Positions 30,448 to 39,651 are shown, counted from the first letter of the stretch. The stretch is 64,000 nucleotides of DNA from Methyloferula stellata AR4 (GCF_000385335.1 NZ_ARWA01000001.1:2930001-2994000); one strand, 5' to 3'. Numbers and translations: made by a program. Notes: generated by a model not told the origin, from the sequence alone.

Positions 30448-31116
30448 ATGGTTCGGATGCGTACTATCGCATTGGTCACGCAAAAAGGCGGCTCTGGAAA
30501 GAGCACGCTCGCAGCCTGTCTCGCGGTCGCGGCACAGGAAGCCGGCGAACGGGTTTTCCTCTTTGATATGGATCCGCAAAAATCATTGCTGAAATGGGGC
30601 GCGCGGCGCAACGACAAGGAACTTCCCGTCGAGGCCATTTCGGCCGCAAAGCTCCCGACAGCTTTGGCCACTTTGGCCAAAGGCAATGTCACCCTGACAA
30701 TCATCGATACGCCGGCAACCGAAACGCAGGCCTCGGAGGCAGCCATCAAAGCCGCCGATCTTTGCATCATTCCGGTGCGTCCGACGATCTTCGATATCTG
30801 GTCGAGCGAAACCACGCGCGGCAAGATCAAGACCATGATGAAGGACTATGTCTTCCTTCTCAATCAATGCCCCTCGTCGCGCGAAACCCAACGCGTGCTC
30901 GACGGCGCGGCGGCGATCGAAGCCATGGGCGGACTTTTGCGTCCCCTCATCGCGTCGCGCGTCGATTATCAGGAAGCCGCACGCGAAGGTATGGGCGTGA
31001 CGGAAATCAACGAGGAGAGCCCTGCGGCCGAGGAAATGCGGCAGCTCTGGACCTCCCTGAAGAAAAGGCTTGCCCGCCTCAAGGCCGGCGACAAGCAGAA
31101 CAAAAAAGCCGCTTAG
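30448..31116 (+). CDS. Orphan ParA/MinD-type ATPase
   Basis: 222-residue P-loop ATPase with the deviant Walker A KGGSGKST at 13-20 (signature Lys13), FLFDMDPQKSLLKW as the switch segment and IDTPATETQAS as the Walker B-like strand. The length and sequence match short ParA proteins that segregate plasmids or position protein complexes, but no parB or parS-like gene follows. ATGs at 30448 and 30457 are both possible starts. A bidirectional hairpin terminator separates it from the next, convergent gene. Confidence 0.9.
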   Translation: MVRMRTIALVTQKGGSGKSTLAACLAVAAQEAGERVFLFDMDPQKSLLKWGARRNDKELPVEAISAAKLPTALATLAKGNVTLTIIDTPATETQASEAAIKAADLCIIPVRPTIFDIWSSETTRGKIKTMMKDYVFLLNQCPSSRETQRVLDGAAAIEAMGGLLRPLIASRVDYQEAAREGMGVTEINEESPAAEEMRQLWTSLKKRLARLKAGDKQNKKAA

Positions 31117-31153
31117 GCTTTCTGGCGCCACGAAAACGATTCGCACTACGTAT

Positions 31154-31178
31154 GTCTTCTCCCCTTTTGGGAGAAGAC
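31154..31178. terminator. Bidirectional hairpin between convergent parA-like and unknown genes
   Basis: Perfect 10-base-pair stem GTCTTCTCCC/GGGAGAAGAC around a CTTTT loop, located 38 bases after the ParA-like stop and 25 bases after the end of the convergent gene. No long U-tract, so efficiency is uncertain. Confidence 0.6.
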
Positions 31179-31203
31179 AGCGCTATTGACGTGGAAAATT
31201 ATT

Positions 31204-31518
31204 TTATTGGGCCGATGCAGCCGCGAGCGCTTGCGCCATCTGGTCGACCTCCAGCCATGACAGCCTGACCGGCGGCGTTTTCGCCTCAAACACCACACCA
31301 TCGGCAAGAACTTTGGCGGCAAAATCGCCGTCGCTGGCGATCGGGCTCATGTAGACTTCATCGACGGAGCTTTTCTTCTCTTTGACCGCCGCCAGCGCGC
31401 GCGAGAGGATCTGCGCCTCCTGGAAGGTAAGATCGAAGACATAACCTGCGACCACCGTCAGCCGGATCATCCGACCAAGGCCCCGATGCGAGAAGACAGC
31501 GACATACTCATGGCTCAT
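31204..31518 (-). CDS. Small protein of unknown function
   Basis: 104 residues with no signal peptide or membrane segment. It reads like a compact alpha/beta cytosolic domain (RMIRLTVVAGYVFDLTFQEA, then LSRALAAVKEKKSSVDEVYM), has no cysteine and has normal codon usage. Not recognised. Same strand as the following unknown and holC genes, which lie upstream of it by about 80 bases, so it could belong to that transcript. Confidence 0.6.
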   Translation of the reverse strand: MSHEYVAVFSHRGLGRMIRLTVVAGYVFDLTFQEAQILSRALAAVKEKKSSVDEVYMSPIASDGDFAAKVLADGVVFEAKTPPVRLSWLEVDQMAQALAAASAQ

Positions 31519-31596
31519 GCGGGATCTTTCCGGATCATGTTTATCGGCGCATTTTCGTGCGCAAAACGGATATGCTTTTGCGGAATATGCTCCGCT

Positions 31597-31935
31597 TCAA
31601 TCGGCTTGTGATCGCCGCCGCGAAGCCTGTTCCTCGACCCAGGTCGAGACCGTATCGATCAAGCGGATCGATCCCGGCAGGCGATTATAGGCATCGCGCT
31701 CGGCTTCCGTAACAGGATCGAGCGTGCGCCACCATTCGATCAATTGCCTGATCAAGGCGCGTGCCGACCATTCGCCAGGCACGATATCGGAGAAGCTTTT
31801 CAGCCCGAAGGTCTTGTCCATATCGGCCAGAATATCGGCGATATAGGCAAGATCGCTTTGCGAAAAAGGCAGAGGTCCATCGGGTGCGCGCTGCACCATC
31901 CTGATCTCGCTGAGCTCGGGAATATAATCTTTCAT
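31597..31935 (-). CDS. Small protein translationally coupled to holC
   Basis: 112 residues from the ATG at 31935, which overlaps the holC stop codon by four bases (ATGA, 31932-31935). The sequence is mainly helical and acidic/aromatic (SDLAYIADILADMDKTFGLK, SARALIRQLIEWWRTLDPVT) and contains no known motif that I can name. The coupling suggests expression with the polymerase chi subunit, and perhaps a related role, but this is inference. No signal peptide. Confidence 0.7.
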   Translation of the reverse strand: MKDYIPELSEIRMVQRAPDGPLPFSQSDLAYIADILADMDKTFGLKSFSDIVPGEWSARALIRQLIEWWRTLDPVTEAERDAYNRLPGSIRLIDTVSTWVEEQASRRRSQAD

Positions 31936-32405
31936 CGGATGTTTTGCTTTTCCCAGCGGCCGGCGACGCTTTGCTGCCAATAGGAAAGGTCGCATCCGGC
32001 CGCTTTCAAACGCTTCCATTCATCGCGCGCGAATCCGAGTTCTTCCTCTTGATTGCCGTCGAAGAGCAGGATCACCCGCGCATAGCCATTTGCTTCGGGG
32101 CTTTCGAGCAAAGGCGCGGCGGAGGCACCGTCGATGAAAAACCGCACCGGCGCCTGGTTGGGGTTTTCCGGCCCTGTCGTCAAAAACACGGGCTGCATCT
32201 CGGCATCGCCATCGCGCGGGCGCCCATGCGCGAGAAAACTCCCGTCTCCATAGGTCCAAAGCCATTGGTCCAGGGCGTCGAGTTTTTCTTCGCTCGTCGC
32301 CTGCACGGTGACGCGCCAATTGCGCTCAAGCGATTTTTCGAGCAGCACCGGAAGCACATGTTCGAGCGACTGGCGCTGCAGATGATAGAACCAGACTTCC
32401 GGCAT
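31932..32405 (-). CDS. holC: DNA polymerase III chi subunit HolC
   Basis: 157 residues from the ATG at 32405; a GTG at 32417 would add four residues. The start MPEVWFYHL and the segment LPVLLEKSLERNWRVTVQAT are typical of HolC, and the later GYARVILLFDGNQEEELGFA with DEWKRLKAAG matches the family end. Chi links the clamp loader to single-stranded DNA-binding protein. Pairing with pepA upstream (a leucyl aminopeptidase) is the conserved proteobacterial order pepA-holC, seen here too. Confidence 0.93.
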   Translation of the reverse strand: MPEVWFYHLQRQSLEHVLPVLLEKSLERNWRVTVQATSEEKLDALDQWLWTYGDGSFLAHGRPRDGDAEMQPVFLTTGPENPNQAPVRFFIDGASAAPLLESPEANGYARVILLFDGNQEEELGFARDEWKRLKAAGCDLSYWQQSVAGRWEKQNIR

Positions 32406-32426
32406 GTGCCTCGCCACCCTTGCGAC

Positions 32427-32460
32427 GCATGATCTTTATCCGACCTTTTCGGGATCATGC
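32427..32460. repeat. Degenerate copy of the GCATGATC palindromic repeat
   Basis: GCATGATC...GATCATGC arms enclose a shortened centre (CCGACCTTTTCGG); the AAAGTCTGCAA half of the core found in other copies is missing. Lies between pepA and holC. Confidence 0.7.
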
Positions 32461-32472
32461 TCCTGTTCCGAC

Positions 32473-32516
32473 GCATGATCTTCGTCCGAAAAGTCTGCAA
32501 CTTTTCGGGATCATGC
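32473..32516. repeat. Palindromic dispersed repeat, AAAGTCTGCAACTTT family
   Basis: A 44-base imperfect palindrome with outer arms GCATGATC/GATCATGC and inner stem CCGAAAAGT/ACTTTTCGG. It abuts the stop codon of pepA. The same core recurs at 45177-45332 (three copies) and 50164-50207. Confidence 0.85.
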
Positions 32517-34129
32517 TACCCCTCGTAATATTCGGCCACCAGCTGGTCGAGCAGCCGCACGCCCCAGCCGGAACCCCAGCTCTGGTTGATGTCGTTGTGA
32601 GGCGAGTCCATGCCGGTCCCTGCGATGTCGAGATGCGCCCAAGGCGTATCATTGACGAAACGCTGCAGGAATTGCGCCGCCGTGATCGAGCCGCCATGCC
32701 GCCCGCCGGTATTTTTCATATCGGCGAACTTCGAATCGATGAGCTTGTCATAAGCCGCGCCAAGCGGCAGACGCCAGAGCTTCTCGCCCGTCTCCTTGCC
32801 GACATGGGTGAGCTTCTCGCTCAACTCGTCATTGTTCGAGAAGAGGCCCGCATATTCCTTGCCGAGAGCAACGAGAATGGCGCCCGTGAGAGTCGCGAGA
32901 TCGATCATGAATTTCGGCTTGAATTTATCCTGCACGTACCAGAGCACATCCGCCAAAACGAGGCGGCCTTCGGCATCCGTATTGATCACTTCGATCGTCT
33001 GGCCGGACATGGATTTCACAATATCGCCGGGACGCTGCGCTTCGGCGCCGGGCATATTTTCAACAAGCCCGATCGCGCCGATCGCATCGACCTTCGCCTT
33101 GCGCATCGCAAGCGTCTGCATAAGGCCGACGACGCAGGCGGCGCCCGCCATATCGCCCTTCATGTCCTCCATGCCGGCGGCGCCCTTGATCGAGATACCG
33201 CCCGTGTCGAAGCAAACGCCCTTGCCGACGAAGGCGATCGGCTTTGCCTTGCTGTCTTTGGTTTTGGCGCCGGTTCCGCGCCAACGCATGATGACGACGC
33301 GGCTTTCGCGCACCGAGCCCTGCCCTACGCCCAGGATCGCGCCCATGCCCAGATTGCGCATCGCGGGCTCGTCGAGAACGGTGACTTCGACGCCGAGTTT
33401 TTCCAAAGCCTGGGCACGCTTGGCGAATTCTTCCGGATAGAGAATGTTGGCCGGTTCATTGACGAGCGAACGCGCCGTCAAAACACCCTCTGCCACGGCC
33501 TCGCGCACTTTGGCTTCGCGCCGCGCCGCCGAAGGTTCGTCGACGGCGATATAGACATCCGTTGCGCCGGAGTCATCGCCATCGTCTTTCTTCTTCGTCT
33601 TATAGAGGTCGAACCGATAGTCGCGCAGCCGCATGCCGAGCAGCAGTTCGGCGGCGGCGCCAGCCGGATCTTTCGGCGGCTTCGGCGGGTCGAAGGCGAC
33701 AAGCGCGTTGGCGCCGGTGCCGAGCCGGTGCAGGATGTAGCCGCCGAGATTGGTGTATTCGCTGATCGAGACGGGCGGTACCTTGTCTTTATCGGCCTTT
33801 TCCTTATCCGCTTTGGCCTTGTCGTCCTTGACCGGCCCGGTGCCGATGACGAGCAGCCGGTCGGCTGCAAATCCGGCAGGTGCCAGAACCTCGAGCACGC
33901 TCGACGACTTGCCCTTGAACTTTCCGGCCGCCGCCGCCTTCTTGAGAAAAGCCTCGCCCTCGGTGCCGATCAGTTTTCGTGTTGCCTCCCCGAAGATCAG
34001 ATCTTGTCCGGCAAGTAGAACCAAGGTTAGCGGCGTTTTGGACTTGCCGCGTTTTCCGGCGGGCTGAAACGGCGTCTGCGCCGAGAGCGAACCCAGCGCG
34101 ACGAATTCTATTCTGATCGGATCGGACAT
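32516..34129 (-). CDS. pepA: Leucyl aminopeptidase PepA (M17)
   Basis: 537-residue manganese/zinc aminopeptidase of cytosolic peptide turnover; in E. coli PepA also binds DNA. Catalytic core: [16 protein letters not shown] (about 301-316, metal ligands K303 and D308), the [11 protein letters not shown] segment and the signature NTDAEGRL at 383-390. The protein is longer than usual because of a Lys/Asp-rich insertion ([16 protein letters not shown], about 101-116) and a second charged loop near 178-190, both in the N-terminal regulatory domain. Start ATG at 34129. Upstream of holC in the usual order. Confidence 0.97.
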   Translation of the reverse strand: MSDPIRIEFVALGSLSAQTPFQPAGKRGKSKTPLTLVLLAGQDLIFGEATRKLIGTEGEAFLKKAAAAGKFKGKSSSVLEVLAPAGFAADRLLVIGTGPVKDDKAKADKEKADKDKVPPVSISEYTNLGGYILHRLGTGANALVAFDPPKPPKDPAGAAAELLLGMRLRDYRFDLYKTKKKDDGDDSGATDVYIAVDEPSAARREAKVREAVAEGVLTARSLVNEPANILYPEEFAKRAQALEKLGVEVTVLDEPAMRNLGMGAILGVGQGSVRESRVVIMRWRGTGAKTKDSKAKPIAFVGKGVCFDTGGISIKGAAGMEDMKGDMAGAACVVGLMQTLAMRKAKVDAIGAIGLVENMPGAEAQRPGDIVKSMSGQTIEVINTDAEGRLVLADVLWYVQDKFKPKFMIDLATLTGAILVALGKEYAGLFSNNDELSEKLTHVGKETGEKLWRLPLGAAYDKLIDSKFADMKNTGGRHGGSITAAQFLQRFVNDTPWAHLDIAGTGMDSPHNDINQSWGSGWGVRLLDQLVAEYYEG

Positions 34130-34196
34130 TTTTTCCTCATGCTTATCGTCCCGGCTGCCGGGCCCTGATCGTGTGGCGATCGCTCAGGTTAGCGTG

Positions 34197-34219
34197 ATCG
34201 TGATGCACTAGATCACGAT
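34197..34219. repeat. Perfect inverted repeat upstream of pepA
   Basis: ATCGTGAT (34197-34204) and ATCACGAT (34212-34219) form a perfect 8-base inverted repeat with a 7-base spacer, about 70 bases upstream of the pepA start. It could be an operator or part of a dispersed repeat module. Confidence 0.6.
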
Positions 34220-34294
34220 GATTTCGGATTAGTTCAAGTCGGGCAAGCCCGAGTTGGTAATCCAAAATCATGGCCGTGATCGATTCTAAGAATT

Positions 34295-34385
34295 TAGAGC
34301 GGGAGTGCGCAGGTAAGCCTGCGCAATCTGCGTAAACTTGATTGCACCCGAAAAACCGCTACACACTTTTCCTCATCCCGCTCTA
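34295..34385. repeat. Inverted-repeat element bounded by TAGAGCGGGA
   Basis: TAGAGCGGGA (34295-34304) and TCCCGCTCTA (34376-34385) are perfect 10-base inverted ends of a 91-base element. Inside lies a hairpin GCGCAGG-TAAG-CCTGCGC (34307-34324). No coding capacity, so at most a miniature element or dispersed repeat. Confidence 0.65.
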
Positions 34386-34948
34386 GGCATTCCGTTCTTT
34401 CGCGTCAAAAACAGACTAGTGCAAGTTACACACCGGTAGGTAGGGTTTTCCGGCTGCAAGGGCTCTCAACTTGTCAAGAACTGGTTTGGCGCCGCGTCAC
34501 TAAATCCGTGGGCCATGCAGTGTCCTGCCGCCATGCGTGACAGGAGAGCCACGCCGGCCCGGGATTTCGCTTGATGCACGCACTCGTGCGCGACTTCGCC
34601 TTGCGCAGCGGGAAATGAGATTGTAGCCAGACGAGAACCTATTCTGCCGGAATCTGCGTTCCGGCTCTTTTGCTTAAAACCAGGAAGGCGGCGTCTGCTG
34701 CGCGGAGATCTCCCATCTGGTCTGGATGTCGAGGCGCCACGCCGCGGCATCTCCCAAGGCTGGCGTGACCCCGCGGGGGTCCGGGCCGATGGGCATTTGG
34801 ACGCTCCGGTCGACGCCGACGCGATCCCGACAAAGTCTCTGCCTATAGCACGGCAGCGGCATCGGGTGGTTTTCGGCCCGATCGCCGCCATTGGGACGAA
34901 AATGACTGAGTTGACCGGCTGGCAGGGATCAAACGGCGGGACAGGCCC

Positions 34949-36034
34949 ATGATTGGCATGACCCTCGGCCGCTATTTGTCAGCCCGATTCTTCAGCATGA
35001 TCGCCGTGGTCTTCCTGACCCTGTTCGGGCTCGTCTATGTCATCGATTTCGTCGAGACCCTGCGCCGCGCCGGCGACAAGCCGGGAGCTACCGCCGGATT
35101 CATCGCTTTTCTAGCGTTTTTGCGGACGCCGGCCGTCACCGAACAGGTATTGCCCTTTTGCGTCCTGTTCGGGACGATGGCGGCCTTTTTGAATCTCAGC
35201 CGCCGCCTCGAACTAATCGTCGCCCGCGCCGCCGGGATTTCAGTCTGGCAATTCCTGGTGCCGCCGCTGGGGATAGCGCTTCTGCTCGGGATTACGTCGG
35301 TCACCATCCTCAATCCGATTTCGGCCGAAATGAAGCAGCGCGCCGATGGAATCGAGGCGGAGCTTTTCGGCGGAAACGGCCGCAAGGAAGGCGACAACAG
35401 CATATGGGTCCGGCAAAAAAGCGTTGACGGACAGGCGATCATCCGCGCCGAAAACGTCCTCGACGGCGGCAGCACCCTCCAATCGGTCACGGCCTATGTG
35501 TACGAGCCGAATGGCCGATTCGAAGAACGCGTCGACGCCGACACGGCGAAACTCCTGCCGGGCGTCTGGCAGCTTCAAAATGCCAGGGTTTCGGCGCCGG
35601 GCGAGGATGCGCAGACCGTCGGCAATTACCTGCTGGCGACGACGCTTTCCCGGGATCAGGTGGCCCAGACGGTCGCCTCGCCCGATTCCGTACCGTTTTG
35701 GGATCTGCCCGCTTTCCGCGAACAAATTGAAACGGCAGGCTTGGATGCAACCGGATATCGCTTGCAATACCAGACGCTTCTAGCCAGACCTTTGCTGTTG
35801 GTTGCGATGGTTCTGCTCGCCGCGGCTTTTTCCTTAAGATTTTTCAGGTTTGGTGGCATAGCGAAAATGGTAGGCGGTGGTGTAGCTGCGGGCTTCGTGC
35901 TTTATGTAGCGACGAAATTCGTCGGTGACCTTGGCGGAGCGGGCCTTTTGAGCGCTCCGGTTGCCGCCTGGGCGCCTGCGGTGGTCGCGAGCATGCTTGG
36001 CGCTCTCGCCCTGCTGCACCAGGAGGATGGTTGA
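34949..36034 (+). CDS. lptG: LPS export ABC transporter permease LptG
   Basis: 361-residue inner-membrane permease of the Lpt machine, which moves lipopolysaccharide from the inner to the outer membrane with LptB2, LptF and LptC. The N-terminal helix segment ends VYVIDFVETLRRAGD, the LptG-typical form, followed by further helices, a periplasmic beta-jellyroll (about 125-265, including GDNSIWVRQKSVDGQAIIRA) and C-terminal helices containing LLLVAMVLLAAAFSLRFFR. ATG at 34949. Its stop codon overlaps the lptD start by one base. The usual partner lptF does not precede it. Confidence 0.93.
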   Translation: MIGMTLGRYLSARFFSMIAVVFLTLFGLVYVIDFVETLRRAGDKPGATAGFIAFLAFLRTPAVTEQVLPFCVLFGTMAAFLNLSRRLELIVARAAGISVWQFLVPPLGIALLLGITSVTILNPISAEMKQRADGIEAELFGGNGRKEGDNSIWVRQKSVDGQAIIRAENVLDGGSTLQSVTAYVYEPNGRFEERVDADTAKLLPGVWQLQNARVSAPGEDAQTVGNYLLATTLSRDQVAQTVASPDSVPFWDLPAFREQIETAGLDATGYRLQYQTLLARPLLLVAMVLLAAAFSLRFFRFGGIAKMVGGGVAAGFVLYVATKFVGDLGGAGLLSAPVAAWAPAVVASMLGALALLHQEDG

Positions 36035-38649
36035 TGGGGCGGCGTTTTTGCCCCGAAAATACGGATGGAGCCCGCTCCACCCCTGGGCGTGCCCGTTGGA
36101 ATCGCAGCCTCGGCGCGCGAGAATTCCGCGCGGGCTTTTCCGCTATGGCGGCGGCGCTTGCCCTGGTCGCGGTTTTGTTCGCGCTCCCGGCGGTCAGCCA
36201 GACGGTCAATGATCGCTTTGCGAAGAAATCCCCGTCCGGAGAGCCGGACAAGATGTTCGTCGAAGCCAATGAGCTCGTCTATAACGACAAGACCAATACC
36301 GTCACCGCCGAGGGAAACGCCCGCGTCTATTATCAAGGCAATGTCCTTGAGGCGGATCGCGTCATCTACGATCGCAACACGAAACGCGTCTATGCCGAAG
36401 GCCATGCCAAGCTGACCGAAAAAGACGGCACCATCACGCACGGCGACAGCTTCGATGTGACCGATGATTTCAGCGATGGCTTTATCGAGAGCCTGCGCGC
36501 GGACACGACCGATAAAACCCATTTCAGCTCGCCGCATACCGAGCGCACGGAAGGCGATACGACCGTCTTCGATAAGGGCACTTATACGGCCTGCGACGCC
36601 TGCAAGAACGATCCGACGAAGCCGCCCTTATGGCGAGTGCGTGCCAAACGCATCATCCATAAGAACGATGAGCAAATGATCTATTACGAGGATGCCTGGC
36701 TCGAATTCTTCGGCGTGCCGCTGGCCTGGGTCCCGGTCCTGTCGTCGCCGGACCCGACGGTGAAGCGCAAGTCGGGAATTCTCGCGCCCTACATGGGCAA
36801 TAGCGGCCTCCTCGGCACCGGCTTCGGCGTTCCGATCTTTTGGGATCTGGCCGACAACTACGATATTACCGCTACGCCGACCTATTATTCGCAAGAGGGA
36901 TTCTTCGGCAAAGCCGAGTGGCGGCACAGGCTTGAAAATGGCTCCTATTTCGTAAGGGTTGCCGGCATTGATCAGGCGAAACCGCAAGTCTTCGGCAGCG
37001 AGCCCTATGCGTCCGGCGACGTGAAACTTCGCGGCTCGATTGAGAGCAAGGGCGAGTTCCAGATCGCCGATCAATGGAAATTCGGCTGGGCAGGCATCCT
37101 CTTGTCGGATAAGCGCTTTCTCAGCGATTACGGGGTGCAGAGCCTCGAATATTCGAGCAATTATATCAGCGAGACGACTTCGACGGTTTATCTGACCGGG
37201 CAAGGCGACCGCGGCTATTTCGACTTGCGCGGATATTATTTCGAAGGCCTGTCGACGCATGATATTCAGCTGCAGCAACCGAGCGCGCATCCGGTCTGGG
37301 ATTATAACAAGACCATCGATGTAGATCCGGCGAAGACGTACGGAGTCGGCGGTCAGGTCACTCTCGATTTCAACTTCACCAGCGTCTCCGCCGTCGCCGC
37401 GAGTTATCAGTCTGTTGGCACACAGACTTTGGATAAGGCCTTTAGCCTCTACAATGTCTGCACCAATTACGCTCCTGGCGTCGTGCCCGGCAGCTGTCTC
37501 TTGCGCGGCATCGGCGGCGATTACAATCGCGCCACGATCGACACCTCGTGGAAACGCAAATATATCGATCCGGTCGGCGGGGTTTGGACACCCTTCGTCT
37601 TTGCGCGGGCAAATGGCGAAGTTCTTAATCTCAACACGACGAACTCCTATACTTTTGCGTCGACCGCCGGCACGTCGACGTTCACCAACGCGTCGCAGAC
37701 CAATTTCCTTGGAGGGGCGGGGGCCAATAATGCCTTCGGCATGTTCACGCCGGGTGCGGGTGTGGAATATCGCTATCCAATCCTCGCTAAAACCCCCATC
37801 GGCGCTCTAGTCTTCGAGCCGATTGGCCAGATTGTCGCGCGGCCGAACAATCAATTGGGATCGTCGTCCCTCGTGAACATGGACGCGCAAAGCCTCGTCT
37901 TCGACGATTCGACCCTGTTCCAATGGGATAAATATTCCGGCTACGATCGCTTCGAGACCGGAACGCGCGCCAATTACGGGGCGCAAGCCACGATGAATTT
38001 TGCGACCAGCGGCTATGCCAATATCATCGCCGGCCAATCCTATCAGCTCGCTGGAACCAATTCCTACGCGACGCCGGATGCGGCAAATGTCGGGTTAAGC
38101 TCCGGCCTCGACACGCGGCGCTCGGATTACGTCGGAGCCTTCACTTTGGCGCCGAGCGGGATCTTTGCGTTTACGGCGAAAGGCCGGTTCGACGTCAATA
38201 CATTCGAAGCGCGTCGCCTCGATATGGGCGTGTCCGCGAATTTCAACGCGCTGACGGGCAGTATTTCATATGCAAATTACCAGGCGCAACCGCTCATCGG
38301 CTATTACGTCCGCCGCGAGGGCCTGTCGATCGACTCGAAGTACAAGTTCGCCCAAAACTATTTCGTCCAGGGCAACGTCACTTTCGACATGAGCCGGCAC
38401 CTCTACGCGCCAGCCTTGATCGGCTTTACAAATCCGGGCTTGTTCCCGATTGCCAACCTCGGCGTGAGCGCCGGTTATCAGGACGAATGCTGCACCTTTA
38501 CCGTCAAATATTCGTCCATTTATTACGATAATGGCCTCGGTACCCTGGCGCATAACAATACGGTGCTGGTCGAATTTCAATTGCGCACTCTGGGCGATTT
38601 CAAATTCAGCCAGACGCTCTCCAGCGCGTCGGGACTGGACGGGCTCTGA
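36034..38649 (+). CDS. lptD: LPS assembly outer-membrane protein LptD
   Basis: 871-residue beta-barrel translocon that inserts LPS into the outer leaflet, working with LptE. The start is the ATG at 36034 (TGATG with the lptG stop) served by AGGAGG seven bases upstream; a TTG at 36031 is unlikely. After a signal segment (LALVAVLFALPAVSQ, about 40-54) come the periplasmic OstA-like domain (NELVYNDKTNTVTAEGNARV, 78-97) and the barrel starting near 220 with a conserved GILAPYMGNSGLLGTGFGVP. A CDAC pair and a late ECC pair could form the needed disulfides. Confidence 0.97.
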   Translation: MGRRFCPENTDGARSTPGRARWNRSLGAREFRAGFSAMAAALALVAVLFALPAVSQTVNDRFAKKSPSGEPDKMFVEANELVYNDKTNTVTAEGNARVYYQGNVLEADRVIYDRNTKRVYAEGHAKLTEKDGTITHGDSFDVTDDFSDGFIESLRADTTDKTHFSSPHTERTEGDTTVFDKGTYTACDACKNDPTKPPLWRVRAKRIIHKNDEQMIYYEDAWLEFFGVPLAWVPVLSSPDPTVKRKSGILAPYMGNSGLLGTGFGVPIFWDLADNYDITATPTYYSQEGFFGKAEWRHRLENGSYFVRVAGIDQAKPQVFGSEPYASGDVKLRGSIESKGEFQIADQWKFGWAGILLSDKRFLSDYGVQSLEYSSNYISETTSTVYLTGQGDRGYFDLRGYYFEGLSTHDIQLQQPSAHPVWDYNKTIDVDPAKTYGVGGQVTLDFNFTSVSAVAASYQSVGTQTLDKAFSLYNVCTNYAPGVVPGSCLLRGIGGDYNRATIDTSWKRKYIDPVGGVWTPFVFARANGEVLNLNTTNSYTFASTAGTSTFTNASQTNFLGGAGANNAFGMFTPGAGVEYRYPILAKTPIGALVFEPIGQIVARPNNQLGSSSLVNMDAQSLVFDDSTLFQWDKYSGYDRFETGTRANYGAQATMNFATSGYANIIAGQSYQLAGTNSYATPDAANVGLSSGLDTRRSDYVGAFTLAPSGIFAFTAKGRFDVNTFEARRLDMGVSANFNALTGSISYANYQAQPLIGYYVRREGLSIDSKYKFAQNYFVQGNVTFDMSRHLYAPALIGFTNPGLFPIANLGVSAGYQDECCTFTVKYSSIYYDNGLGTLAHNNTVLVEFQLRTLGDFKFSQTLSSASGLDGL

Positions 38650-38652
38650 TAA

Positions 38653-39651
38653 ATGCATAGCCAAAGCGAAAAAAGCCAAACAAAAACAATGGATCTGACG
38701 ACGATGAGATTGATCGCTCTTCACTTCCCACGGATCGGACGCCTGTGCTTAACGGGGACGGCCATGACGATTTTGGTCTCTCTGGTTCCGGTTTTCGCGC
38801 ATCTGGAGCAGGCTTTTGCCCAGGTCATCACGACAACCGTCAACAACCAGCCGATCACCAATATCGACATCGAGCAAAGGATCAAAATGCTGAGGGTGTT
38901 GCGTAAGCCGGCAACGCCGGAGACAGCGCTCGACAGTTTGATCGATGATCATGTCGAATCGGACGAGGTCAAAAAATATCAGGTCAGGCCATCGGATGCC
39001 GACATCAGTCATGAAATTGTTCGCGTCGCCGGCGAAATGAAGATCGATCCCAATGCACTGGTGGCTGAGTTAGAGCACGCGGGGGTCAGCGCCGACCATT
39101 ATAAATCGTATTTCGGCACCAAATTCTCCTTCTATCTTCTGGTTCAAGCCCTCAATAAAGGTATTGAAGCAAGCGAGACTGAGGTCCGCGCAGAACTTGA
39201 AAAAGAGGGCGGCAAGACCGCTGCCGGCGTCGAATATTCGGTGCGTCAGATCATTCTTCCCCTTCCCGCCAACGCCTCTCAGTCGCTGGTGGAGGCGCGC
39301 AGCCATTTGGCGGAGCAGATAAGGACACGGTTCAGCGATTGCGCGAGCGGCGTCCCCATGATTCAAGCCATGGACGATGCGGTCATCAAGCCTGCGCTTT
39401 CGCGGACCTCGCTCCAATTGGGGGAGGGCTTGAAGCAATTGCTCGATAAGACGCAAGTCGGGCATGTGACTGCGCCGCAGAGATCGGCCTCCGGTATCGA
39501 AATGCTCGCTCTCTGCAGCAGAGGCAACGCAAAGGACGATACGTCGGCCCGCGATGCGATCGCGCAGAAAATCCTCGCTGTTCGATATGCCAGCGAGGAA
39601 GCGAAGCTTCTGAAGGAATTGCGGTCACATGCCGTGGTCCAAAAGAGATGA
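38653..39651 (+). CDS. SurA-like periplasmic chaperone
   Basis: 332 residues. A signal segment (about 36-57, MTILVSLVPVFAHLEQAFAQ) is followed by the SurA N-terminal chaperone domain (VNNQPITNIDIEQRIKMLRV) and a C-terminal half with weak parvulin-like sequence (YSVRQIILPL). Only one degenerate PPIase-like segment is visible against two in E. coli SurA, as in other alphaproteobacterial homologues. It begins three bases after lptD and overlaps pdxA by four (ATGA). The context supports chaperoning of outer-membrane proteins such as LptD. The exact start among Met1, Met13, Met18 and Met36 is uncertain. Confidence 0.88.
   Translation: MHSQSEKSQTKTMDLTTMRLIALHFPRIGRLCLTGTAMTILVSLVPVFAHLEQAFAQVITTTVNNQPITNIDIEQRIKMLRVLRKPATPETALDSLIDDHVESDEVKKYQVRPSDADISHEIVRVAGEMKIDPNALVAELEHAGVSADHYKSYFGTKFSFYLLVQALNKGIEASETEVRAELEKEGGKTAAGVEYSVRQIILPLPANASQSLVEARSHLAEQIRTRFSDCASGVPMIQAMDDAVIKPALSRTSLQLGEGLKQLLDKTQVGHVTAPQRSASGIEMLALCSRGNAKDDTSARDAIAQKILAVRYASEEAKLLKELRSHAVVQKR

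Larger units (their letters stand above)
34130..34948. other. 819-base gap where lptF would be expected
   Basis: No plus-strand frame resembling LptF is present, and the minus-strand frame at 34466-34891 has scrambled, Arg/Ser-rich sequence without family features. In related genomes lptF normally lies immediately before lptG and divergent from pepA. The left half of the gap is filled with inverted repeats (34197-34219, 34239-34252, 34295-34385). The lptG promoter must lie in the right half. Confidence 0.7.

Noticed and set aside
34295-34385. Inverted-repeat element considered as an insertion sequence
   Set aside because: Only 91 bases, no transposase, and no clear target duplication; at most a miniature or dispersed repeat.
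34466-34891. Minus-strand frame of 141 codons in the lptF gap
   Set aside because: Arg/Ser-rich scrambled composition, three overlapping frames of similar quality, no ribosome-binding site and no resemblance to LptF on either strand.
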